A stretch of DNA of 6,530 bases from an uncultured Peptococcaceae bacterium (GCA_958417755.1 CATZDY010000139.1:1-6530), one strand, 5' to 3'; counted from the first letter of the stretch, positions 1 through 6,400 are shown. Notes: generated by a model from the letters alone, not told the origin. Made by a program: numbers and translations.

Positions 1-729
1 ACAAATTACAGCATACGTTGGATCAACTGCTTGCAGAAATTTGGCAGAAGTGGATGTTACACTGCCATGGTGACCTACCTTTAAAACATCTGCTTTTACA
101 TCCCATCCTGCTTTTAATATTTCTTTTTCTGAAAGCTCTTCTGCATCTCCAGTAAACAAGAAGTTCGTTTTTCCGTAAGTAAGTTTTAGCACTGCAGAGT
201 AGTTATTAAGATCTTCATAACTTGAACGATTGGGGGCCAATATTGTCAGGGTTAAATCGGAATTATCCAATAAAGTTACCCCTGCTTTGGCTGTATTTAC
301 TGTTAAGTGTTTATCTTGAATGGCAGTCAAAACATCTCGGTATGTTTTTGTGGTATGGCTTACTTTGGGCAAATAGATATGTTCAATTTCAAAAGATTTG
401 ATTACATCATCCAGACCTCCGATATGATCTTCATGGGGATGAGTTCCGATGACATAGTCAATGGTATCAATGCCGGCATTTTGTAAATAATCGACCACCA
501 TAGTTCCATCATTGTTGTTCCCTGCATCAATTAACATGGTTTCCCCATTGGGCAATTGCGCTAAAATACAATCCGCTTGTCCCACATCAATAAAATGTAC
601 CAATAATGTTCCGTCAGGAGCAGAAGGGCTAGGTGTTGAAAGTATATCACCTATTGAACAACCAGCCAGTAAAATGATACTCAATAAAGTAAAAATAATG
701 ATGTATTTTAAGTTTCTTTTTGCATGCAA
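1..729 (-). CDS. ComEC-like metallo-beta-lactamase-fold lipoprotein (3' end outside window)
   Basis: A frame of 243 codons stays open to the window edge, so the C-terminus is missing. The protein starts with basic residues, then a hydrophobic stretch (about residues 9-22) ending in a lipobox LLAGC with Cys24, so it is probably an exported lipoprotein. The phrase FIDVGQADC (46-54) is followed by the metal-binding motif THPHEDHIGG (96-105, H97/H99/D101/H102), then FTGDAE (192-197) and VGHHGS (218-223). This order is that of the hydrolase domain of ComEC/Rec2 and its free-standing relatives. The family hydrolyses phosphoester-type substrates, but the substrate here is unknown. The start is taken as TTG at 727-729, because an in-frame TGA lies three codons upstream and no ATG fits; an AGAAGG lies about 10 bases before it. 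A DUF3006 gene ends 47 bases upstream, the usual pairing. Family is firm, start and function are not. Confidence 0.85.
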   Translation of the reverse strand, partial: MHAKRNLKYIIIFTLLSIILLAGCSIGDILSTPSPSAPDGTLLVHFIDVGQADCILAQLPNGETMLIDAGNNNDGTMVVDYLQNAGIDTIDYVIGTHPHEDHIGGLDDVIKSFEIEHIYLPKVSHTTKTYRDVLTAIQDKHLTVNTAKAGVTLLDNSDLTLTILAPNRSSYEDLNNYSAVLKLTYGKTNFLFTGDAEELSEKEILKAGWDVKADVLKVGHHGSVTSTSAKFLQAVDPTYAVIC

Positions 730-750
730 TGAAAATCAACCTTCTCTATG

Positions 751-764
751 TTTTGATATCAAAA
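751..764. repeat. Perfect 14-bp palindrome
   Basis: TTTTGATATCAAAA reads the same on both strands. It sits in the 47-base gap between the DUF3006 gene and the lipoprotein gene, about 20 bases upstream of the TTG start. It could be an operator or simply AT-rich chance, since there is no loop for a normal RNA hairpin. No known binding consensus is claimed. Confidence 0.3.
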
Positions 765-776
765 ATAACATAAAAA

Positions 777-977
777 TTAATCAATAAATATGTCATCCAT
801 CAAAGTCTGATTGGCTTGTTTCAAGGTTTTTGTGGCCTTTTTATCCAATGTGATTTGCATTTGAATGACATCCCCTTCCTTGGCTTGCTGGGGCAGCAAG
901 GAGACTGGAAGTTTAAATGTCTTGTCATCATATTCAATAATAGCCCAAGATCCTTCCAAACGATCAATAATGAGCAT
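777..977 (-). CDS. DUF3006 family small protein
   Basis: A 66-residue protein with no signal peptide or membrane segment. It shows the DUF3006 pattern: MLIIDRLEGSWAIIEYDD at the N-terminus, then a central FKLPVSLLPQQAKEGDVI and a lysine-rich tail. The family is predicted to be a small beta-rich domain, and its biochemical role is not known to me. TAGGAG about 9 bases before the ATG supports the start. It follows the moeA stop by 32 bases and precedes the ComEC-like hydrolase by 47 bases, so all three may share a transcript. DUF3006 genes are very often found next to this kind of metallo-beta-lactamase-fold protein in Firmicutes, which suggests a shared task with the hydrolase rather than with molybdenum metabolism. 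That link is inference. Confidence 0.8.
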   Translation of the reverse strand: MLIIDRLEGSWAIIEYDDKTFKLPVSLLPQQAKEGDVIQMQITLDKKATKTLKQANQTLMDDIFID

Positions 978-1009
978 GTTATTTTACTCCTATCCATTGT
1001 TTTTTTCGC

Positions 1010-2212
1010 TTAATGGCCAATGGGATATGCTGTGACCAAATCTCCTGCCTGGAGGGGAGGATGTCCTGGGGGTAATTCTATCAAAGCATTACATGAGGAT
1101 AAAGAATGTAGCATACTTGATTTTTGTCCAGGTAAAATGTTCACACTTAAACCTTGGGAGTCCCATGTTAAGTTGCCCCGCAGAAAACGTCTTGGACCTC
1201 CTTGTTTGGCAAAGGCCTGATTACAAGGAACTTGTAGCGTGACAGGGTGGGGAGAAAGCCCTTGCATAACCTTTAAGACTGGTACTGTTAATAGGTGATA
1301 CCCCACCATACAGGCTCCAGGGTTGCCAGCCAAAGAGATAATGGTGCTATTTTCCTTATGTCCCCCTCCGCTGTGGCTACCCGGTTTTGCTTGCATGCCC
1401 CAAAATGCCATGGTAACCCCTGCGGCTCGCAAAAAGGCAAGGGCTTGGTCACTGGTATTGGTGGCTGCTGCGCCAATGGTAAGAATCAAATCATTTTGTT
1501 GCAAGGATTGCGCCAATATATCCTGCAAGTTAGGCCCCTGTGCACTGAAATAGTACATGGCAGTGAGAACGGCTCCTTGCTTCTGAAGTAAAGCAGCCAA
1601 AATGGCTCCGTTGCTATCTCTTATTTGTCCATCTAGGGGTGATTGATTGGCAGGGATGATTTCTGGGCCTAAACAAAAAATAGCCACTTTAGGTTGACGA
1701 TATACGGCGATTTGGTTGCATCCCAAAGCAGATAAAATCCCCATATCTCCAGCTGAAAGTTGTTTTCCCAGGGGAATGGCCTGTTGGCCAGCAATAAAAT
1801 CTTCTCCCCGGGGTTTGATGTTATCTCCTTGGTGCATTGCTTTGTTGAGTTTTATTTGTTTGCCAGTCATTTGGACTTGTTCCCAAGCAATGACACAAGC
1901 TGTTTCCCGGGGCACTGGGCCGCCGGTTACAACCCGAACAGTTTTTCCTGCCTCAAGATTGGTTTGGGGAATTTCCCCAGGGGATAGGGTTTCAATGCAA
2001 GTTAAAAAATCTTTGCTTTGTAAGTCTTGTTGGTGTAGAGCATAGCCATCCAAGGCAGAACAAGGGTAGGGAGGCAAATCCAAAGTTGCGGCGATATTTT
2101 TTGCCACAACCCGTTGATGGGCCTTGTCTATGGGAATGATTTCACTGGGGAGAGGAAGGATAAAATCCAAAAGCAATTCTCTGGCTTCTTCAATGGTAAT
2201 TCCATGTTTCAT
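1010..2212 (-). CDS. moeA: Molybdopterin molybdenumtransferase MoeA, divergent
   Basis: A 400-residue protein of normal MoeA length. MoeA inserts molybdate (or tungstate) into adenylylated molybdopterin in the cytoplasm. Matching motifs, in order: LPPYPCSALDGYAL (46-59, Asp55), VVTGGPVPRE (94-103), RGED (135-138), a MoCF-type domain from about 170 with QIRDSN (196-201), AKPGS (275-279), LAGNPGA (294-300), and a C-terminal beta domain (about 320-397). Two family signatures are eroded. The usual TGDE is LGPE (181-184), keeping only Glu184, and the usual SGGxSxGxxD reads IGAAATNTSD (246-255). The second Lys of KPGKP is also absent. The start at 2210-2212 was chosen because GGAGG lies 8 bases before it; an ATG nine codons upstream has no such site. 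The gene lies 75 bases after another cofactor gene and downstream of a Mo/W formate dehydrogenase. It could be a metal- or enzyme-specialised paralogue. Family certain, activity less so. Confidence 0.87.
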   Translation of the reverse strand: MKHGITIEEARELLLDFILPLPSEIIPIDKAHQRVVAKNIAATLDLPPYPCSALDGYALHQQDLQSKDFLTCIETLSPGEIPQTNLEAGKTVRVVTGGPVPRETACVIAWEQVQMTGKQIKLNKAMHQGDNIKPRGEDFIAGQQAIPLGKQLSAGDMGILSALGCNQIAVYRQPKVAIFCLGPEIIPANQSPLDGQIRDSNGAILAALLQKQGAVLTAMYYFSAQGPNLQDILAQSLQQNDLILTIGAAATNTSDQALAFLRAAGVTMAFWGMQAKPGSHSGGGHKENSTIISLAGNPGACMVGYHLLTVPVLKVMQGLSPHPVTLQVPCNQAFAKQGGPRRFLRGNLTWDSQGLSVNILPGQKSSMLHSLSSCNALIELPPGHPPLQAGDLVTAYPIGH

Positions 2213-2220
2213 CAACAATA

Positions 2221-2225
2221 CCTCC
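2221..2225 (-). promoter_or_regulatory. Ribosome binding site that decides the moeA start
   Basis: GGAGG on the minus strand, 8 bases before the ATG at 2210-2212. It lies inside the coding part of a longer reading that would begin at 2239. The upstream ATG has no purine-rich site before it, so the shorter protein beginning MKHGITIEEA is preferred. That N-terminus also fits the MoeA family. Confidence 0.75.
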
Positions 2226-2287
2226 GGAATATAATCCATACAATCATGAAGAACTACAATGTTATGTCAATATTTTGATGCAGGAAT

Positions 2288-3313
2288 TTATGATTGTTTA
2301 CCAAAAGAACAAGCTGGATAATGGCATACTTCACATTCTTGGCATAAGCCGCCATGTCCCAAAGCAATTACCTCACTGCGTTTTACCTTTTCCCCGGCAA
2401 AGAAACGAGGTAATAGTAAATCTAAAATGGTGACGCCATTGAACATAACACAACCTGGCAAGCCGCAAATGGGGACCCGACCAAGATAAGCAAGCATAAA
2501 CATGGAACCAGGTAATACAGGTGCTCCATAAAAAATTACTTCTGCTCCTGTGGCTCGAATACCGGAAGGCGTAACATCATCAGGATCCACGGACATTCCT
2601 CCACTGACAAAAACCATTTCCGCTCCTTCATTGATAAAGCGTTGGATTTCAGTGGTAATGATGGTTTGATCATCTGGCACAATGGATTGGGACAGAAATC
2701 TTCCTCCAAAAGGGGTTATCTTTTTGCGAATTACACCACAGGAAGCATCTTGGATCCGTCCGGTATAGACTTCATTGCCTGTGGTAACCACAGCAACCCA
2801 ATGGGGATAAAAAGGTTTTACTTGTATAAGAGGTTCTGGGGTTTGGCAAATCTTTTCCGCCTGTATAAGTCTATCTTGGTCTATGGCAATGGGGGTAATC
2901 CGGGTGCCAGCGATAATTTGTTCCTTTTCCACCATTCTATTGGTATGAAGGGTGGAAAAAACAATATCTTCCAGGCTATTCAATTGGTACAAACGTTCTG
3001 GATCAATTTTTAATAATCCTTGGTGTGATGCTTTTAAAGATACTTTTCCTTGATTAGGCTGATCCGTCACAATGCCTTGGCCTATGGAGGCTCGGGCTAA
3101 CCGTAAGGCTGCTTCATCCTCATGGATCATGTTATCATCCGGTTCCCACACATATATATGTTCTTTCCCAATGTTTCGTAGGGCTTCAACATCACTTGCC
3201 TGGATAATATGGCCCTTTTGAAAAGCCCTGGTTTTTTCTTTACCAGGAATGATTCTAGTTACATCATGTCCCAGTACCATTCCCACAGCTTCCTGTACAG
3301 GTACTTTACGCAT
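2288..3313 (-). CDS. Molybdopterin-binding (MoeA/MogA-like) protein with Cys4 tail
   Basis: A 341-residue cytoplasmic protein related to MoeA/MogA but lacking the full MoeA layout. The N-terminus (1-57) resembles the first MoeA segment: VGMVLGHDVTRIIPG, then FQKGHII and IGKEHIYVWE. A middle region of about 110 residues is unassigned. The MoCF (molybdopterin-binding) domain runs from about 171 to 305, with TTGNEV (177-182), the strong signature SGGMSVDPDDVTP (237-249) and LPGCVMF (285-291). The last 20 residues hold Cys324, Cys327, Cys330 and Cys335 in a CxxCxxCxxxxC pattern that could bind zinc or an Fe-S cluster. Proteins of this type are often found beside Mo/W enzymes in anaerobic Firmicutes. 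The likely role is binding or handing over molybdopterin for the dehydrogenase encoded upstream; this is inferred from context. AAGGAAG before the ATG supports the start. The moeA gene follows after 75 bases. Confidence 0.82.
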   Translation of the reverse strand: MRKVPVQEAVGMVLGHDVTRIIPGKEKTRAFQKGHIIQASDVEALRNIGKEHIYVWEPDDNMIHEDEAALRLARASIGQGIVTDQPNQGKVSLKASHQGLLKIDPERLYQLNSLEDIVFSTLHTNRMVEKEQIIAGTRITPIAIDQDRLIQAEKICQTPEPLIQVKPFYPHWVAVVTTGNEVYTGRIQDASCGVIRKKITPFGGRFLSQSIVPDDQTIITTEIQRFINEGAEMVFVSGGMSVDPDDVTPSGIRATGAEVIFYGAPVLPGSMFMLAYLGRVPICGLPGCVMFNGVTILDLLLPRFFAGEKVKRSEVIALGHGGLCQECEVCHYPACSFGKQS

Positions 3314-3405
3314 AGTTACACTTCCTTATAGCAAACTCAAAACAGCACAATTGATTTACGGATATATAGAAACAAGTCAATCATAATTCTCGCTCAGTCA
3401 AATGT

Positions 3406-3429
3406 GGGCGGTCAAAGACCGCCCTTTTT
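3406..3429 (+). terminator. GC-rich hairpin followed by T5, oriented to the plus strand
   Basis: GGGCGGTC (3406-3413) and GACCGCCC (3417-3424) form a perfect 8-bp stem with an AAA loop, followed on the plus strand by TTTTTG. This has the form of a rho-independent terminator for plus-strand transcripts, yet no plus-strand gene leads into it. On the minus strand the same stem would lie in the leader of the molybdopterin-binding gene, about 95 bases before its start, with no T-run after it. It may stop antisense transcription or act as a leader hairpin. Confidence 0.5.
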
Positions 3430-3477
3430 GTTGTCTATTTTTTTCTTCACAAAATTCCTATGAAAAGCAGAACTGTT

Positions 3478-3483
3478 ATTATA
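3478..3483 (-). promoter_or_regulatory. Possible -10 box for the cofactor genes
   Basis: A perfect TATAAT on the minus strand, upstream of the molybdopterin-binding gene. No convincing -35 lies 16-18 bases before it, so the call is weak. If used, the transcript would have a leader of roughly 155-160 bases containing the hairpin at 3406-3424. Confidence 0.25.
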
Positions 3484-3519
3484 TTTCCCGAACTTGTTTC
3501 TAGTATGCCATTACAAAAT

Positions 3520-3550
3520 ATCCCTCTTGCCTTTTCCTAGGCAATGGGAT
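3520..3550 (-). other. Imperfect hairpin in the spacer after fdhA
   Basis: On the minus strand ATCCC, then TTGCCT, loop AGGAAA, AGGCAA, then GGGAT. The two stems of 5 and 6 bp are separated by an uneven internal loop (A against GA). It is followed by TATTTTG rather than a clean T-run. It is the third hairpin in a row after the dehydrogenase stop codon. It may be part of a termination or RNA-stabilising region, or of a leader for the next genes. Confidence 0.4.
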
Positions 3551-3554
3551 GAAA

Positions 3555-3575
3555 ATAAAACATTTCTTGTTTTAT
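3555..3575 (-). terminator. AT-rich hairpin with short T-run after fdhA
   Basis: ATAAAACA and TGTTTTAT form a perfect 8-bp stem with an AGAAA loop on the minus strand, followed by TTTTC. The stem is AT-rich and weak alone, but it comes 2 bases after the GC-richer hairpin at 3578-3608. Together the two may end most transcription from fdhA. Confidence 0.4.
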
Positions 3576-3577
3576 GT

Positions 3578-3608
3578 AAGGGAGCAGTGAAACGTTCACC
3601 ACTCCCTT
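3578..3608 (-). terminator. Hairpin just after fdhA stop, likely part of its terminator
   Basis: AAGGGAG and CTCCCTT form a 7-bp outer stem. GTGAA and TTCAC extend it inside a small 2-by-2 internal loop, closing on a 3-base loop. It begins 12 bases after the TAA of the dehydrogenase gene. There is no T-run directly after it on the minus strand, so it may need the next hairpin, or may protect the 3' end of the mRNA. Confidence 0.5.
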
Positions 3609-3620
3609 GAAAAATTTGGG

Positions 3621-6296
3621 TTATATTTTTTCGATTTGTACAGCGCAAACCTTGTATTCCCCTGTTTGGGTAATGGGATCAATGGCATCGCTGGTAAGGG
3701 CATTGGCTGGGCTGTCTTTATAGTGGAATGACATCCAAATCATGCCCGGCGGTACTCGATCCGTCACTTGTATTTTGGTAATCGCTTCGCCCCGTCTGGA
3801 ATGGACTTTTACCGTATCTCCATAGGATAGTTGCAATTGGGCTGCGTCATGGGGATTCATTTCTGCATATTCCTCGTTCCACATGCTGAAAAGAGACTCC
3901 GAATAAGGAGTTGTTACATTGTAATGGTATAAAATTCTCCCAGTGGACAATAAGAATGGATATTCCTTGTCCGGTAATTCCGCAGGAGGAGTATGCTCAA
4001 TGTTTTGGAATGAGCCCTTGCCTTTGGAAAAGGTTTTTGCATGCAAATAAGGTGTCCCTGGATGGTTTAAATCCGGACAGGGCCATTGCAGGCCTTGGTT
4101 TTCGATTCTACTATAATTGATACCCCCATAGGCTGGAGTTAAGGAAGCCATTTCAGCAAAGATATCCGCCGGACTATTATAATCCATGGGATACCCCAGT
4201 TTATTGCCCAGCTCCATTAAAATTTGCCAATTGGTTTTCCCTGGCAAAGGCTCTATGGCTTTGCGCACCCGTTGCACCCGACGCTCGGTATTGGTAAAAG
4301 TACCGTCTGTTTCGGCAAAGCTGGCTGATGGTAAGACAACATCCGCATATTCAGCGGTTTCTGTGAAGAATAATTCTTGTACCACCAAAAAGTCCAGTTT
4401 TTCTAAACCAGAACGAATGTGATTGCTGTTAGGGTCTGTCAATACCGGGTTTTCTCCTAAAATGAACATAGCCTTTAAGGTGCCTTTATTAGCAGCATCA
4501 AACATAGCTGGGATCATCAAGCCTTTTTCCCCGGACAATGGACCGCCCCAGGCTTCTTCGAATTTTTTCTTACTATTGGCATCCGTTACATTTTGATAGC
4601 CTGGATATACATTGGGCAATGCCCCCATGTCGCAGGCCCCTTGCACATTATTTTGTCCCCGGATGGGATTTACCCCTGTTCCTGGACGACCCAAATGACC
4701 GGTTAACATGGCCAAATTTGCTATGCTCATCACATTATTGGTACCACAAACATGCTCTGTAATACCTAGGGTATAGAAAATCATGGCTTTGTCTGTGGTG
4801 GCATAGAGCCGGGCTACATCATATAGGGTTTGTTCTGGAATACCGGTTAATTGAGACACATGCTCTGGGGTATATTTTTCTACTGTTTCTTTTAAAGCTT
4901 GGTAGTTTTCCGTTCTTTCTGTAATGAATTGATTATCTTGGAGATTTTCTTTTAAAATAATATGCATTAAACCGTTTAACAAAGGAATATCTGTACCCGG
5001 TTGAATGCGTAGCCAATAATCAGCTTCTTCTGCCAATTCGATCCGTCTGGGATCCACCACAATGAGCTTGGCCCCGCGACGGGCTGCTTGGCGCATTTTA
5101 TAACCAATAATAGGATGCGCTTCAGTGGTATTGGTACCAATGAGCAACATAAGCTCAGTTTCTGCAATTTCAGAAATAGAATTTGTCATTGCTCCGCTAC
5201 CGAATGAAGTGGCCAGACCGGCCACAGTGGGAGCGTGTCAGGTACGGGCACAGTGGTCAATATTGTTTGTGCCCATCACCACCCTTACGATTTTTTGCAG
5301 CAAATAGTTTTCCTCATTGGTACAACGGGCGGAACTTAAAGCTGCAAAAGAATCCGGCCCATGTTGATTTTTTACTTCTAGTAAACGTGAGGCAATGAGA
5401 TCCAAGGCTTCATCCCAAGAGGCGGGGACAAAGGCATTGTCTTTTTTAATCAATGGGGTGGTTAAACGTTTGGGACTATAAATATAATCCCAACCAAAGC
5501 GGCCTTTTACACAGAGAGCTCTGCCGTTCACCACATTATCCGTTCCAGTGGTTACAGCCACAACTTTGCCGTCTTTGACACATAAATCAAAGTTACAACC
5601 AGTGCCGCAGAAAGGACAGGTGGTTTTAACTTTGGTGAAATCGTAATGTCTGGCTTTATGCTGGATGCTTTTTTCTGTCATAGCTCCTGTGGGGCAAACA
5701 GAAACACAGGCGCCGCAAAAGACGCAATCAGAATCCACAAAGGAGGTATCTCCAAAGGTACTGATTTTGCTGTCAAAACCCCGGAAGGCATAGTCTATGT
5801 TATTTTTTCCGGTGATTTCAGCGCAAGCCCGGACACATTTGCCACATAGGATACATTTGTTCATGTCCCTGACAATAAAAGGATTGTTATCCTCAATTTC
5901 ATAATGGTGTCTATCTCCGTGGAAGGGACTTTCTTTCACACCATACTCATAACTATATTGGGAAAGCTTGCAATTACCCATTTTTTCACAGGTTAGACAG
6001 TCAGTGGGGTGATTGGCTAACAAGAGTTCCAAAATGGTACGACGGGCTTCCATAACAGCCGGAGAATGGGTATGAACCACCATGCCCGGCGTGACAGTGG
6101 TAACGCAAGAAGCAGGCAAATTGCGCATACCCTCAATTTCCACTACGCATAACCTACAAGCCCCATAAGGACTTAGATCATCTTCATAGCAGAGTCTAGG
6201 AATATCAATACCTGCCATTTCGGCTGCTTTTAATACGGTTGTTCCTGGGGAAACTTCGTATTCTTGGCCGTTGATGGTAAGCTTGACCAATTCCAT
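3621..6296 (-). CDS. fdhA: Formate dehydrogenase alpha subunit, selenocysteine- and bis-MGD-containing
   Basis: An 891-residue protein read through one in-frame TGA as selenocysteine (residue 353). It interconverts formate and CO2 at a Mo or W bis-MGD centre, probably in the cytoplasm, as no Tat signal is seen. Domains in order: NuoG-like [2Fe-2S] (Cys36, 47, 50, 64); His-Cys3 [4Fe-4S] (His96, Cys100, 103, 109); two ferredoxin [4Fe-4S] sites (Cys148/151/154/158 and Cys191/194/197/201); the catalytic-domain cluster (Cys227/230/234/262, then Lys264); the active site CARTUHAPTVAGL (U353, His354); RGQNNVQGACDMG (546-558); TNTERRVQ, whose Arg672 should match the catalytic Arg of E. coli FdhF; and the C-terminal molydopterin-binding domain (about 778-888). 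Length and layout resemble the clostridial FdhA of Moorella type (also named fdhF), which passes electrons to NADH- or ferredoxin-linked partners; none is visible here. AAAGGAG lies 7 bases before the ATG. Confidence 0.95.
5209..5225 (-). promoter_or_regulatory. Bacterial SECIS hairpin of fdhA
   Basis: In the mRNA, GUGGCC, loop GGUCU and GGCCAC form a perfect 6-bp stem with a 5-base loop, starting 12 bases after the UGA. The E. coli fdhF SECIS has the same GGUCU loop sequence at a similar distance. That loop is bound by the elongation factor SelB, which delivers Sec-tRNA. The element is translated as VAGLAT, the normal family sequence. The bulged U in the E. coli upper stem is not evident here. 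Confidence 0.88.
5238..5240 (-). other. Selenocysteine codon (in-frame TGA)
   Basis: The TGA interrupts one continuous formate dehydrogenase homology: HCART lies before it and HAPTVAGLATS after it, in the same frame. It stands where the family has its catalytic Sec or Cys that binds the metal. With the SECIS hairpin just downstream, it must be read as selenocysteine. The organism is therefore expected to carry selA, selB, selC and selD elsewhere. Confidence 0.95.
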
Positions 6297-6303
6297 GGGA
6301 TCA

Positions 6304-6310
6304 CTCCTTT
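6304..6310 (-). promoter_or_regulatory. Strong ribosome binding site of fdhA
   Basis: AAAGGAG followed by TGATCCC and the ATG. The purine-rich core and the T-G-A after it match the 3' end of 16S rRNA well, and the spacing is 7 bases. It supports the chosen start. Confidence 0.8.
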
Positions 6311-6320
6311 GTCAAACAGT

Positions 6321-6329
6321 ATAGTAACA
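6321..6329 (-). promoter_or_regulatory. Possible extended -10 promoter of fdhA
   Basis: TGTTACTAT on the minus strand fits an extended -10 (TG, one base, TACTAT); an overlapping TATACT is an alternative. No good -35 lies at normal spacing. If used, the leader before the ATG would be only about 18 bases. The upstream terminator at 6401-6430 makes a promoter in this interval necessary, which is the stronger argument. Confidence 0.35.
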
Positions 6330-6361
6330 CAAGTAAGAAAAAATGGGTGCCAGAATTGCAT

Positions 6362-6398
6362 TTGTTGAAACCTGGGAAAATACATTGGTTTCAAACAA
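6362..6398. repeat. Long inverted repeat upstream of fdhA
   Basis: TTGTTGAAACC (6362-6372) and GGTTTCAAACAA (6387-6398) are inverted copies that pair over 11 positions with one extra base, separated by 14 bases. The repeat lies between the upstream terminator and the putative promoter, about 66 bases before the fdhA start. It may be an operator or activator site that controls fdhA. No consensus is recognised. Confidence 0.5.
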
Positions 6399-6400
6399 TA

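Noticed and set aside
512..787. Plus-strand ORF of 91 codons
   Set aside because: It lies opposite the lipoprotein gene, whose family motifs are clear. The plus-strand product shows no recognisable domain.
1295..1591. Plus-strand ORFs opposite moeA, including those at 1323-1553, 1716-2045 and 1760-1987
   Set aside because: They mirror a real minus-strand gene, have no good ribosome binding sites that I can see, and no family features.
2213..2239. Longer MoeA start at 2239
   Set aside because: No ribosome binding site precedes it, while GGAGG stands 8 bases before the ATG at 2212, and the shorter N-terminus fits the family.
2642..3013. Plus-strand ORF of 123 codons
   Set aside because: It lies fully within the molybdopterin-binding gene on the opposite strand and shows only low-complexity composition.
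3314..3620. A Moco/Tuco riboswitch in the spacer before the cofactor genes
   Set aside because: Hairpins are present, but I cannot match the conserved core of that RNA family by eye, so it is left as a test and not a feature.
3621..5225. A separate protein starting at the GTG at 5223-5225
   Set aside because: That GTG codes for Val in the PTVAGL motif and lies within the SECIS region. The piece alone would lack the active-site Sec and the catalytic-domain Fe-S ligands.
5238..6296. Nonsense mutation or frameshift making fdhA a pseudogene
   Set aside because: The TGA is in frame, at the known Sec site, and followed by a SECIS hairpin. Both halves keep all expected motifs and no other stop occurs.
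6334..6352. Sigma-54 promoter before fdhA (TGGCAC at 6347-6352)
   Set aside because: The -24-like TGGCAC is present, but the GC expected at -12 is replaced by TT, so the essential pair is incomplete. E. coli fdhF being sigma-54 dependent is not enough to call it.
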